From assembly GCA_016716665.1 (NCBI GenBank), contig JADJVH010000002.1, forward strand, positions 1 to 64,000: DNA of 64,000 nt, read 5' to 3'. Of this stretch, positions 9,811 to 17,726 are shown in pieces; position 1 is the stretch's first letter, and every line of letters begins with the position of its first letter. The translations under genes and the position numbers were made by a program. Under the pieces are notes generated by a model that made no database searches, had not been told where the DNA came from, and worked only from the letters and a program-made list of their open reading frames with translations. The stretch comes from Candidatus Opimibacter iunctus (GTDB taxonomy: Bacteria; Bacteroidota; Bacteroidia; Chitinophagales; Saprospiraceae).

Positions 9811-10035
9811 TTGACGATCATATTTACTTCCAATTTAATAAGCTTCGGTCACTTCGTATATTGTATGCGGGAAAGAAATGCTACCCGGGTTCCGGTAAGT
9901 AATAAAAATCTGCATTTCCCACAGCTGGGTTATCATCCTTTCAGGTGAATTTGCGGCATTGACGTTTGGAAATTCAATTTTCCTTAACGTTGCCAGCCGG
10001 TCATATTAAAAGGCATACACGTATCTTTACCGCCT

Positions 10036-10398
10036 ATGGAAGGTTGGCAGCAGGAATTTGAATGGTTGAGGGTCCGTCATTGGATCAAGGACCGGTTTGA
10101 CCGTAAAGAACTGCCGGATCTCAATGCTGTATTGTTTCTCATCGGGATGCAGGAACTCGGCAAGGGACAGCAAAAGTTCACCAAGGAAGAAAAGCAGGAC
10201 CTGATGCATCTAGCGGTATGCCACCTGCTGTCCGAGGACGGTTACTTCGAGTTTGAGGGGATAGATGCAGATGGCTGGCCTCACTGGAAGCCGCTACTCC
10301 CCCTTGATATCAAAGGCCTGTCAGCACAGGAAGCTATGCTCCAGCGAAAAGTAATCGCATATTTTGCACCTTTGCTGTCCAATCCGGTAAATAACTGA
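10036..10398 (+). CDS. Conserved-looking small protein of unknown function
   Basis: A 120-residue acidic, soluble protein with no signal peptide. It is rich in Trp and charged residues (RHWIKDRFDRKELPD near the start, GWPHWKPLLPL near the end). I do not recognise a family. It is probably a real gene: the ATG is preceded by TATCTTTA, close to the -7 consensus, and it ends two bases before the first cyclophilin gene, so it would head a three-gene transcript with the two peptidyl-prolyl isomerases. Confidence 0.75.
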   Translation: MEGWQQEFEWLRVRHWIKDRFDRKELPDLNAVLFLIGMQELGKGQQKFTKEEKQDLMHLAVCHLLSEDGYFEFEGIDADGWPHWKPLLPLDIKGLSAQEAMLQRKVIAYFAPLLSNPVNN

Positions 10399-10400
10399 TC

Positions 10401-11051
10401 ATGTTTCACCATTTCAGATCCTTCCTCCTGGCTGGCTTTGCCTGTATAACGCTTCTGGCTTGCCAGGGTAAAGAGAAAGAATACCAGGCGGTTATCTCCA
10501 CAGAATACGGGGATATCACGATCCTGCTCTACAATACTACCCCAAAGCACAGGGATAATTTTATCAAGCTGGTGAAGGAAGGGTTTTACAACGACCTGCT
10601 CTTCCATCGGGTGATCGAGAGCTTTATGATCCAGGGCGGAGATCCATCGTCTAAAAATGCTGCTGCCGGTACGATGCTAGGCAGCGGAGGCCCCGGCTAT
10701 GAGATTGATGCCGAGATTGGTTCCCCTCACATCAGAGGAGCCCTGGCCGCTGCTCGCACACCCAATCCTGAAAAAAGGTCATCAGGAAGCCAGTTTTATA
10801 TCGTGACGGGCAGGCAGGTCACCCCGGAGGATTTGTTGGCTACTGAGCTCTCCAAGAAGATCAAGTACAACGAAGTGCAAAAGAAACTCTATCTCGAGCA
10901 AGGAGGATTTCCAAGCCTCGATATGGAATACACTGTGTTTGGTGAAGTGGTCTCAGGGATGGAAGTGGCTGACAAGATCAGTAAACTAGAAAAAGACAAT
11001 CGCGATCGTCCGGTAAAGGATGTGAGGATGCAAATAAAAATGATCAATTGA
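10401..11051 (+). CDS. Cyclophilin-type peptidyl-prolyl isomerase lipoprotein
   Basis: Catalyses cis-trans isomerisation of Xaa-Pro bonds during folding of envelope proteins. The 216-residue product has a lipoprotein signal peptide ending LLAC (Cys21). The cyclophilin domain is recognised by TEYGDITILLY, DLLFHRVIESFMIQGGDP, GSGGPGYEI, SSGSQFYIV and VFGEVVSGMEVADKI. The catalytic Arg is in FHRV. It overlaps the next gene by four bases (ATGA), so the two isomerases are translationally coupled. Confidence 0.93.
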   Translation: MFHHFRSFLLAGFACITLLACQGKEKEYQAVISTEYGDITILLYNTTPKHRDNFIKLVKEGFYNDLLFHRVIESFMIQGGDPSSKNAAAGTMLGSGGPGYEIDAEIGSPHIRGALAAARTPNPEKRSSGSQFYIVTGRQVTPEDLLATELSKKIKYNEVQKKLYLEQGGFPSLDMEYTVFGEVVSGMEVADKISKLEKDNRDRPVKDVRMQIKMIN

Positions 11052-11941
11052 TGAGACAGACGATTTTAATCATATTCGCACTTTCTATTGCAGGTTTTGC
11101 TTCAGGCATGAAACCAATGGCAAAGTTTACCATGAGCGTGCAACATGCCGAAGCTCCCGCAACGGTGGAGTTTACTAATCTATCCACTGGTGCCGATACC
11201 TACATCTGGGAATTTGGCGATGGGACACAGTCGACAGACACCACGACCAGCCACAGGTATACACATGCCGGCAAATATGAGGTGAAGCTGACAGCTATTA
11301 AAGGAAAACAAACAAACACGATGACACAATCCATTATTATAGATCCACCTGCCAAATGCCTTATTGAAATCACTACTGATTTTGGCGTGATCATGGCAGA
11401 GTTGTATGATGCTACTCCGCAACACAGAGACAATTTCCTCAAACTCGCCGGTGAAGGGTATTACGATGGCACATTGTTCCACAGGGTAATCGATGGATTT
11501 ATGATCCAGGGCGGTGACCCTAATTCAAAGAATGCTGCAGCAGGTGTTCCACTTGGTTCCGGTGGTCCTGGCTACCAGGTGCCTGGTGAGTTTGTAGATA
11601 GTCTCGTGCACATCAGGGGCGCAATCGCAGCTGCTCGAACAGGTGACAATGTCAATCCTGAGCGTAAATCTTCCGGGTCCCAGTTTTACATTGTGCAGGG
11701 CAGTCCGGTTGATGCTGGGATGCTCGATGGTATTGAAAAAAGAAAAGGCTTCAAATACTCTCCTGAGCAGCGAGCCGAATATCTTGAGCACGGAGGGACT
11801 CCATTCCTTGACAGAGATTATTCAGTGTTCGGTCGGGTGATATCAGGCTTCGAAGTGATAGACCAGATTGCCAGGGTTCCAAAGGATGCACGCGATCGTC
11901 CAAAGTCTGACGTCAAGATGACGATCAAAGTAATCCGGTAA
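11048..11941 (+). CDS. PKD domain-cyclophilin fusion, exported
   Basis: The 297-residue protein starts with a signal peptide (about 1-20), then a PKD/Ig-like domain (about 25-100, with the typical YIWEFGDGTQ and HRYTHAGKYEVKL), and ends in a cyclophilin domain (about 103-297; LFHRVIDGFMIQGGDP, SSGSQFYIVQG, VFGRVISGFEV). The isomerase half is a close paralog of the preceding lipoprotein. The PKD domain probably acts as a spacer or binding module and is an unusual partner for a cyclophilin. Start codon overlaps the previous stop. Confidence 0.9.
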   Translation: MMRQTILIIFALSIAGFASGMKPMAKFTMSVQHAEAPATVEFTNLSTGADTYIWEFGDGTQSTDTTTSHRYTHAGKYEVKLTAIKGKQTNTMTQSIIIDPPAKCLIEITTDFGVIMAELYDATPQHRDNFLKLAGEGYYDGTLFHRVIDGFMIQGGDPNSKNAAAGVPLGSGGPGYQVPGEFVDSLVHIRGAIAAARTGDNVNPERKSSGSQFYIVQGSPVDAGMLDGIEKRKGFKYSPEQRAEYLEHGGTPFLDRDYSVFGRVISGFEVIDQIARVPKDARDRPKSDVKMTIKVIR

Positions 11942-11946
11942 CATAC

Positions 11947-12711
11947 GTGAAGGCACCAGCACTTGGTATAGACATCGGTGGCTCCGGCATCAAGTTCGGC
12001 TTGATTGATATTGATAGCGGGGAGATGATCGCTGACCGTTTCAAGATAGATACACCTCAACCTTCAACCCCCGATGCGGTAGCAGCGGCAATCCGTGATG
12101 CGATCTCCGAACTGGGATGGAAAGGAGAAAAAATAGGTGTTGGATTTCCTGCCATTATCGTCGATGGTGTATCACTCTCTGCAGCTAATATTGATAAGGC
12201 ATGGATAGGTACCAATGTGGAGGAGCTACTCCACAGATATACCGGCCACAAGTATTATGTGATCAATGATGCGGATGCTGCAGGTGTTGCGGAACGTATG
12301 TATGGACGGATCAATCACATCAAAGGGACGGTCCTATTGCTCACCCTGGGTACAGGGATAGGTTCTGCATTGTTCAATGACGGCAGCCTGATCCCCAATA
12401 CCGAGTTTGGCCACATCCAATACAAAGGAGATATCGCCGAAAACTGGGTCAGCAACCGCGCACGCAAGGAGCGAACGCTTGACTATGATACATGGGCGAT
12501 GGAATTGGCAGAGTTCCTTGACTATATGATCCTGTTGCTCTCTCCCCGGCTCATCGTTCTGGGAGGTGGGATCAGTTTCAGGTTTGATGAGTTCGCGCAT
12601 CATTTCAATCATCTGCGCACTCCGGTCGTGAGTGCTTCTGCATTTAATGATGCTGGTATCATCGGCGCAGCTATTGCAGCCTATCCGGAACTCATGGAGC
12701 CTTTTGTTTAA
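11947..12711 (+). CDS. ppgK: Polyphosphate glucokinase (ROK family)
   Basis: Phosphorylates glucose to glucose 6-phosphate with polyphosphate (often also ATP). The 254-residue protein has the ROK/ASKHA phosphate loop GIDIGGSGIKFGLID (7-21), the glucose site with D108 in INDADAAG, GTGIGS (135-140) and NTEFGH. The stretch WIGTNVEELL together with IPNTEFGH resembles actinobacterial polyphosphate glucokinases rather than other ROK kinases. Start is GTG, six bases after the cyclophilin stop. The stop codon is followed directly by a heptamer array. Confidence 0.85.
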   Translation: MKAPALGIDIGGSGIKFGLIDIDSGEMIADRFKIDTPQPSTPDAVAAAIRDAISELGWKGEKIGVGFPAIIVDGVSLSAANIDKAWIGTNVEELLHRYTGHKYYVINDADAAGVAERMYGRINHIKGTVLLLTLGTGIGSALFNDGSLIPNTEFGHIQYKGDIAENWVSNRARKERTLDYDTWAMELAEFLDYMILLLSPRLIVLGGGISFRFDEFAHHFNHLRTPVVSASAFNDAGIIGAAIAAYPELMEPFV

Positions 12712-12712
12712 A

Positions 12713-12761
12713 AGGAATCAGGAAATAGGAATCAGGAAATAGGAGGCAGGAATCAGGAAGG
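12713..12761 (+). repeat. Heptamer array after ppgK stop
   Basis: Seven consecutive 7-base units: AGGAATC, AGGAAAT, AGGAATC, AGGAAAT, AGGAGGC, AGGAATC, AGGAAGG. The array begins one base after the ppgK stop codon. A related array in the opposite orientation closes the same intergenic space. Confidence 0.85.
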
Positions 12762-12900
12762 AAAAATAAGGAATAGAGAACAAGGAATTTTGAAGTTAGA
12801 AGGAGTTGTCACGAGACAGACGCATACATACTATCATAGATTTTTTCGCACAGGGTTCACGGAGTCCGACACTGAGTTCACGGAGTAGATTTTTCGAATT

Positions 12901-13003
12901 GCCCGCTGCCCACTGCATACTTGCCGACTGCTTACTGCCCACTGCTTCCTATCTCCTATCTCCTATTTCCTATTTCCTATCTCCTATTTCCTATCTCCTA
13001 TTT
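12901..13003 (-). repeat. Heptamer arrays at the transglycosylase stop
   Basis: From 12901 to about 12943 the plus strand shows GCCCACT-like heptamers with one 8-base slip. From 12948 to 13003 there are eight perfect-phase units of CCTATCT or CCTATTT. The last unit contains the stop codon of the minus-strand transglycosylase (12998-13000). Read on the minus strand the unit is AAATAGG, a rotation of the AGGAAAT unit on the other side of the gap. Confidence 0.85.
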
Positions 13004-13919
13004 CTTCGGAATCCTGATCTCATACCGCTTGCCACTCTTATTAGTTAGCGATGTGCCCAGCAGCCATGTGTTGTAGACCTTCAATAGCCTGAAAGTAGTA
13101 CCATGCTGGATGGCCAGGTCACCCAGGTTTGGTATGGCTTTGTCGATATGGACGGTGTAGTAGTCATTCAATTGAGGATATACGTCATTGTCATCGACAT
13201 AGAATCCAAACTTTTCAGGATCCATCATGATTTCCTTGATGGCGATGATCCTGAAGATATACCTTGAGGTTTCTTCATTGAGATTGAGGTCGTAGAAGTT
13301 GGTGGCCCTTTGGTCTGCGATTCTCTTGCTCAGGCCATTTTCACCCATATTGTATGCTGCAGCGGCCAATGTCCAGTTGCCGAATTTTTGCTTGAGATGC
13401 AGGATAAACTTACATGCCGCCTCCGTTGATTTTTCAATGTGGAGTCGTTCATCTACTTCAGCATTGATCTCCAGGCCATATCCTTCGCCTGCTGCTTCCA
13501 TAAATTGCCACAAGCCTTTTGCACCTGGCTGGAGAGGTCGCCATGCGAAGGGCGCTTTCAGCTACACACAGGTATTTGAAATCTGCAGGGATACCATTTC
13601 GTTCGAGGATGGGTTCGATCACCGGAAAATATCTGCCTGCGAGTTTCATATCGAGCAGGAGGGCCGAATGTTGGTATGAATTGATGATCAGCTCACGATC
13701 GAGGCGCTCCAGGGCGTCAAAACTTCCCTCCGGAATGGATTCATCCGCAAAGGAAAAAGTCTTATCAAGGCTGAAACCCGAGATATGCTGTTTGAGGCCT
13801 TCAGAGATGCTGATAGGGTCGGAGGGGGCTACGTCCCCTTTGTCATTGAACGAACTAAAGATCACGAGGCTACAAAAGCCAGCCATGATCGTGGCGAAGG
13901 CAAACATTTTCTTTTCCAT
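12998..13919 (-). CDS. Lytic transglycosylase with LysM-like tail (frameshifted)
   Basis: A murein-cleaving SLT-domain protein of about 306 residues once one base is corrected. The N-terminal part has a signal peptide (MEKKMFAFATIMAGF) and ends at YLCVAESALR, which carries the catalytic Glu. The second part resumes at LWQFMEAAGEGYGL and AAYNMGENG and ends in a LysM-like module (YTVHIDKAIPNLGDLA). Near 13526 the sequence codes SPARCKRL where the family has SPAGAKGLWQFM, which is explained by one inserted base. The ATG at 13919 is preferred over the one 27 bases upstream because it starts the signal peptide. Convergent with ppgK. Whether the break is real or an assembly error cannot be told from the sequence alone. 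Confidence 0.85.
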
Positions 13920-14042
13920 GTTGTCAATATCGGGTTTATCGGTCAATGCTGCAAATAATTGACCCCAGTAAGGTATAACGGAAAAAGATTACTTCTATGA
14001 TAAGCCTGACATGTCAGCGACTGTAGTAGTTTAGCTCTGTAT

Positions 14043-15518
14043 ATGGCCACACAGGACGATAAGATACAAGCAGACGAAGGCGTGCATGGCTTTTTGATGC
14101 GCCGGATAGGCTTTTGGGCTGGTCCGTTGCTCTTCCTTTTGTTGCTTTTGACTGTTCATCCTGCAGGGATGGGCCGCGAGGCTATTGCAGTCATGGCTGT
14201 GACCGCCTGGATCTCGGTATGGTGGATTACAGAATCTGTTCCACTCCCGGTGACCTCCCTGCTGCCGATCATCCTCTTTCCATTGCTCAAAGTGTCTCCC
14301 ATCGTGGATATTACTTCTGCATACGGTCATCCGTTGGTATTCCTTTATATAGGAGGTTTCCTGCTCGCTATTGCTATCGAGAAGACGGGTTTGCACAACC
14401 GGATAGCGATCAATATCATCCGGGGTATGGGGACCAGGCTACATATGATTATACTGGGATTTATGGTGTCTACGGGATTCCTGTCGATGTGGATTTCCAA
14501 TACAGCTACAGCTGTGATGATGCTGCCCATTGGCCTGGCGATTATAAAGGTTGCCTCAGGGACACAGGATGAGACCACGGCACGGTTTAGCAAAGCGCTG
14601 ATGCTGGCGATAGCCTATGCCGCTTCGATCGGAGGAGTTGCTACACTCATAGGCACGCCGCCCAACCTCGTGTTTGCAGGCGTAGTCAAGGATATGTACC
14701 ATACGGAAATATCATTCCTGCAATGGTTCATGGTAGGGTTTCCACTCGCGATCGTCCTGCTGCTCATCTGCTGGTGGTACCTGACAAGGATAGGATTCCC
14801 CCTTGGACAAGCAACCTTGCATGGAGGTAAGGAAGAAATGGATCGCCGCCATGCCGGCTTAGGGCTGATGTCACGCAGTGAAAAGTATGTGACGATCGTC
14901 TTTATCACCGTAGCTATCTCCTGGATATGCAGATCTTTTGTCCTTGAAAAACTGATCCCCGGAGTGGATGATACGATCATTGCTATGATTGGTGGGGTAG
15001 TGCTATTCCTGATCCCATCAGGTGATGACAAGAAGGGTGGTATACTATCGTGGGTGGATGCTCACAAATTGCCATGGGGCATCATCCTTCTCTTTGGTGG
15101 GGGTATGGCGTTGGCTGAAGCATTCGAAAGCAGCGGCCTGGCGACATGGATAGGGAGCAGTATGACAGGGCTATCCGTGCTTGGAACATTTATGGTCATC
15201 CTGCTGGTGGTGGCTATTGTCAATTTCCTCACCGAGTTTACTTCAAATCTTGCCACTGTCACGATGATCCTTCCGGTCCTTGCGCCTATTGCAGTGGCTG
15301 CAGGTATTCATCCTTTTATATTGATGGCCGCCGCTACACTCGCAGCCTCCTGTGGCTTTATGATGCCGGCAGGTACACCCCCCAATGCGATTGCCTTTGG
15401 TTCAGGATACCTGCGTATCACAGATATGATCCGCACAGGGTTTGTGATGAATCTGATCTCTATACTCCTGATTACACTATTGGCATATTTCCTTTTGGGA
15501 AATATGTGGAATCTGTGA
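14043..15518 (+). CDS. SLC13/DASS family sodium-coupled anion transporter
   Basis: A 491-residue integral membrane protein with about eleven hydrophobic helices. It shows the two family signature loops that bind sodium and substrate carboxylates: WISNTATAVMMLP (SNT at 152-154) and the repeat-related EFTSNLATVTMILP near residue 400. These place it among the divalent anion:Na+ symporters that import dicarboxylates (succinate, malate) or sulfate; the substrate cannot be chosen here. It stands alone. A tandem octamer array begins five bases after the stop. Confidence 0.88.
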   Translation: MATQDDKIQADEGVHGFLMRRIGFWAGPLLFLLLLLTVHPAGMGREAIAVMAVTAWISVWWITESVPLPVTSLLPIILFPLLKVSPIVDITSAYGHPLVFLYIGGFLLAIAIEKTGLHNRIAINIIRGMGTRLHMIILGFMVSTGFLSMWISNTATAVMMLPIGLAIIKVASGTQDETTARFSKALMLAIAYAASIGGVATLIGTPPNLVFAGVVKDMYHTEISFLQWFMVGFPLAIVLLLICWWYLTRIGFPLGQATLHGGKEEMDRRHAGLGLMSRSEKYVTIVFITVAISWICRSFVLEKLIPGVDDTIIAMIGGVVLFLIPSGDDKKGGILSWVDAHKLPWGIILLFGGGMALAEAFESSGLATWIGSSMTGLSVLGTFMVILLVVAIVNFLTEFTSNLATVTMILPVLAPIAVAAGIHPFILMAAATLAASCGFMMPAGTPPNAIAFGSGYLRITDMIRTGFVMNLISILLITLLAYFLLGNMWNL

Positions 15519-15522
15519 AAAG

Positions 15523-15554
15523 CGTGAGAACGTGAGAACGTGAGATCGTGAGAG
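15523..15554 (+). repeat. Octamer array after SLC13 stop
   Basis: Four 8-base units: CGTGAGAA, CGTGAGAA, CGTGAGAT, CGTGAGAG. The same unit, reverse complemented (TTCTCACG), recurs near 36841 and 40242. Confidence 0.85.
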
Positions 15555-15575
15555 GTGTGGGTAAGTGAGGTGTGC

Positions 15576-15631
15576 GGAATAAAATAGATGTAGAGACGCG
15601 ATTAATCGCGTCTCTACATCTATTTTATTCC
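15576..15631. repeat. Perfect 56-bp palindrome with GTAGAGACGCGAT core
   Basis: Two 28-base arms match perfectly with no loop. The inner part (GTAGAGACGCGAT and its complement) is shared with the palindrome at 32148. The outer part (GGAATAAAATAGAT and its complement) is not. As RNA it would be a long hairpin between SLC13 and purD and could end transcription in both directions. Confidence 0.9.
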
Positions 15632-15659
15632 TTTTCATTTTTCACTTTTCATTCTTCAT
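15632..15659 (-). repeat. Heptamer array containing purD stop codon
   Basis: Plus-strand units TTTTCAT, TTTTCAC, TTTTCAT, TCTTCAT in perfect phase. The purD stop (15649-15651) lies inside the third unit, so the last codons of purD are array sequence. Confidence 0.8.
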
Positions 15660-16929
15660 TTAACAAGTCCTTTCCGATGTCTCTCCTGAAATACTTTCCT
15701 TCAAACTGTATCGTCTCTGCATTGACGAGGCTCTTTTCCATCGCACGGGTCAGGGTACTGCCCATACTGGTCACAGTCAGGACACGGCCTCCGGTGGTGA
15801 TCACTGATCCATCATAGATCGTCGTGCCGGCATGATAGATACGACTGCTGTCTACATGATCGAGGCCCTTGACAATCTTACCTTTTTCAAAGGTGCCCGG
15901 ATATCCACCCGAAGCGAGGATAATAGCTACTGCTGAGCGTTCGTCAATGTTGATCGTAGATATAGACAAGGTACCTTTCCAGGCAGCAAGCAGCAACTCT
16001 ACCAGGTCAGATTGCAGGCGAGGGATGATCACTTCAGTCTCCGGATCACCGAGTCTGCAATTGTATTCGATCACATAAGGCTCACCCTCTACAAGGATGA
16101 GGCCGAAGAAAACAAATCCCTTGTAGTTGATTTTTTCTTCCCAGATACCCTTGATGGTGGGTTCGACAATACGGGTTCTGACTTTTTCACGTAAGGCTTC
16201 GTCTATAAACGAAACCGGTGATACAGCACCCATACCGCCGGTGTTGAGGCCTGTATCTCCTTCACCAATACGCTTGTAATCTTTGGCTTCAGGCAACTGC
16301 ACGTAGGCATTTCCATCTGTAAGTGCAAAGGCAGAAAACTCTATTCCCTTGAGAAATTGTTCGATGACTACGGTGGCGCTGGCTGCACCAAATTTTCCGG
16401 ACAACATTTCTTTGAGTTCTGTCTCTGCTTCTTCGAGTGTATTGCAGATCAGTACGCCTTTACCGGCAGCAAGACCATCAGCCTTGAGGACCACGGGCAT
16501 AGCATGGTTGTGAAGATAGGCAAGCGCCTCAGCGAGATTATCCTGGCGAAATGACCTGTATGAAGCTGTGGGAATTCCGTGCCGCTGCATAAATTTTTTT
16601 GCAAAGTCCTTGCTACCCTCCAGTTGGGCACCTTCCGCAGATGGCCCGATGATAGGTATGGATTTCAATGCTTCGTCTCCGGCAAAGAAATCAGATATGC
16701 CTGCTACCAGTGGAGCTTCGGGTCCCACAACTACCAATTCAATATTCTCTGCGACGACCAATGCCTTGATGGCTTCAAAGTCAATAGGGTCTATGCTGAT
16801 ATTTTTTCCAAGCAGGGCTGTTCCGGCATTGCCCGGGGCGATAAAGAGCCCGGTACAATGGGTGCTCGATGCGATCTTGTCTGCCAGGGCATGTTCCCTG
16901 CCTCCGCTACCTATGATGAGTATGTTCAT
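15649..16929 (-). CDS. purD: Phosphoribosylamine-glycine ligase
   Basis: GARS joins phosphoribosylamine and glycine in purine synthesis using ATP. The 426-residue protein begins MNILIIGSGGREHALA, the family's N-terminal signature. It shows the ATP-grasp core (VVLKADGLAAGKGV, VVIEQFLKGIEFS) and the substrate loop NTGGMGAVSP plus EYNCRLGDPETE. The frame stays open 82 codons further upstream, but that extension would run into ruvA on the other strand and has no family resemblance, so the ATG at 16929 is chosen. A TATCTTTA box lies just ahead of it. The C-terminus runs into a heptamer array. Confidence 0.95.
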   Translation of the reverse strand: MNILIIGSGGREHALADKIASSTHCTGLFIAPGNAGTALLGKNISIDPIDFEAIKALVVAENIELVVVGPEAPLVAGISDFFAGDEALKSIPIIGPSAEGAQLEGSKDFAKKFMQRHGIPTASYRSFRQDNLAEALAYLHNHAMPVVLKADGLAAGKGVLICNTLEEAETELKEMLSGKFGAASATVVIEQFLKGIEFSAFALTDGNAYVQLPEAKDYKRIGEGDTGLNTGGMGAVSPVSFIDEALREKVRTRIVEPTIKGIWEEKINYKGFVFFGLILVEGEPYVIEYNCRLGDPETEVIIPRLQSDLVELLLAAWKGTLSISTINIDERSAVAIILASGGYPGTFEKGKIVKGLDHVDSSRIYHAGTTIYDGSVITTGGRVLTVTSMGSTLTRAMEKSLVNAETIQFEGKYFRRDIGKDLLNEE

Positions 16930-16983
16930 AGGGGGTAAAGATAGAACGAGTCTTTTGGAGTTAATGGATCCCCATTCTTTCTT

Positions 16984-16991
16984 TATATTTG
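16984..16991 (+). promoter_or_regulatory. Likely -7 element of ruvA
   Basis: TATATTTG followed by CA, 13 bases before the ruvA ATG, matches the Bacteroidota -7 box. A TTTG at 16954-16957 is too far (26 bases) to be a standard -33 element. Confidence 0.4.
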
Positions 16992-17004
16992 CAACTTTTA
17001 TAAT

Positions 17005-17601
17005 ATGTTCGACTATATCCAGGGGAAAGTGGTGGCCAGGCAACCGACTCACGTCGTGGTGGAGGCCGGAGGCATAGGGTATCTGCTCCATATCACGCTC
17101 AATAGTTATGACCAGATTGAGGACGGAAAAGACCAGAAAGTTTATACCTGGCTCCAGGTGCAGGAGGATGCCCACAGGCTTTGGGGATTTAAGGAGCCGT
17201 CAGAGCGTGAAGTATTTTTACATCTGGTGAGCGTGTCAGGTATCGGTCCTAATACAGCCAGGCTGATCCTCTCAGGGATGACCCCTGAGGAGTGCAGGCA
17301 GGCTATATTGACAGACAATGAACTGGCATTCAGGCAAGTAAAGGGAGTGGGGCCAAAGACCGCCAAGCGGGTCATGATGGAATTGAAGGACCGGATGATG
17401 AAAGCACTGGGTGATCCTCAGGCGATAAAGGCTGCCGGCCAGAAAAACCAATCTGTAGAGGAGGCACTGGCCGCATTGATCACTTTGGGCTTTGTCAAAA
17501 GCCAGGCAGAAAAGGCTATCAGCCAGATTGTCAGGGATCAAGGCAGGGATCAGCCTACCGAAACCCTGGTCAGAATGGCATTACGTATGTTATCTGCCTG
17601 A
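17005..17601 (+). CDS. ruvA: Holliday junction branch migration protein RuvA
   Basis: RuvA tetramers bind Holliday junctions and load the RuvB motor. The 198-residue product has the OB-fold domain I (1-65, FDYIQGKVV, EAGGIGYLLHI), the double helix-hairpin-helix domain II (VSGIGPNTARLIL and VKGVGPKTAKRVMMEL) and the flexible link to domain III (SVEEALAALITLGF). Length and motifs are standard. It is followed after 125 bases by sprA on the same strand. Confidence 0.95.
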   Translation: MFDYIQGKVVARQPTHVVVEAGGIGYLLHITLNSYDQIEDGKDQKVYTWLQVQEDAHRLWGFKEPSEREVFLHLVSVSGIGPNTARLILSGMTPEECRQAILTDNELAFRQVKGVGPKTAKRVMMELKDRMMKALGDPQAIKAAGQKNQSVEEALAALITLGFVKSQAEKAISQIVRDQGRDQPTETLVRMALRMLSA

Positions 17602-17658
17602 AATCACATAATTCAAACGGGATTGTATCGTTATACAACCTGTTAACATAAATTTTCA

Positions 17659-17683
17659 CCCCTCTTTGGGGTTTAAAGAGGGG
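17659..17683 (+). terminator. Stem-loop between ruvA and sprA
   Basis: CCCCTCTTT pairs perfectly with AAAGAGGGG across a seven-base loop. No T tract follows, so it is more likely an attenuating or mRNA-end structure than a strong terminator. It sits in the sprA leader. Confidence 0.45.
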
Positions 17684-17726
17684 CCATTTCAATCCCTCGA
17701 TAGCGTATAGAAGGCATAACAATTAC

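Noticed and set aside
12806..13048. 80-codon plus-strand frame after ppgK
   Set aside because: Its second half is simply the translation of the heptamer array (YLLSPISYFLSPISYLL) and it runs into the transglycosylase.
16930..17175. N-terminal extension of purD by 82 codons
   Set aside because: It overlaps ruvA on the other strand, has no family resemblance, and the family start MNILIIGSGGREHA is internal with a promoter-like box ahead of it.
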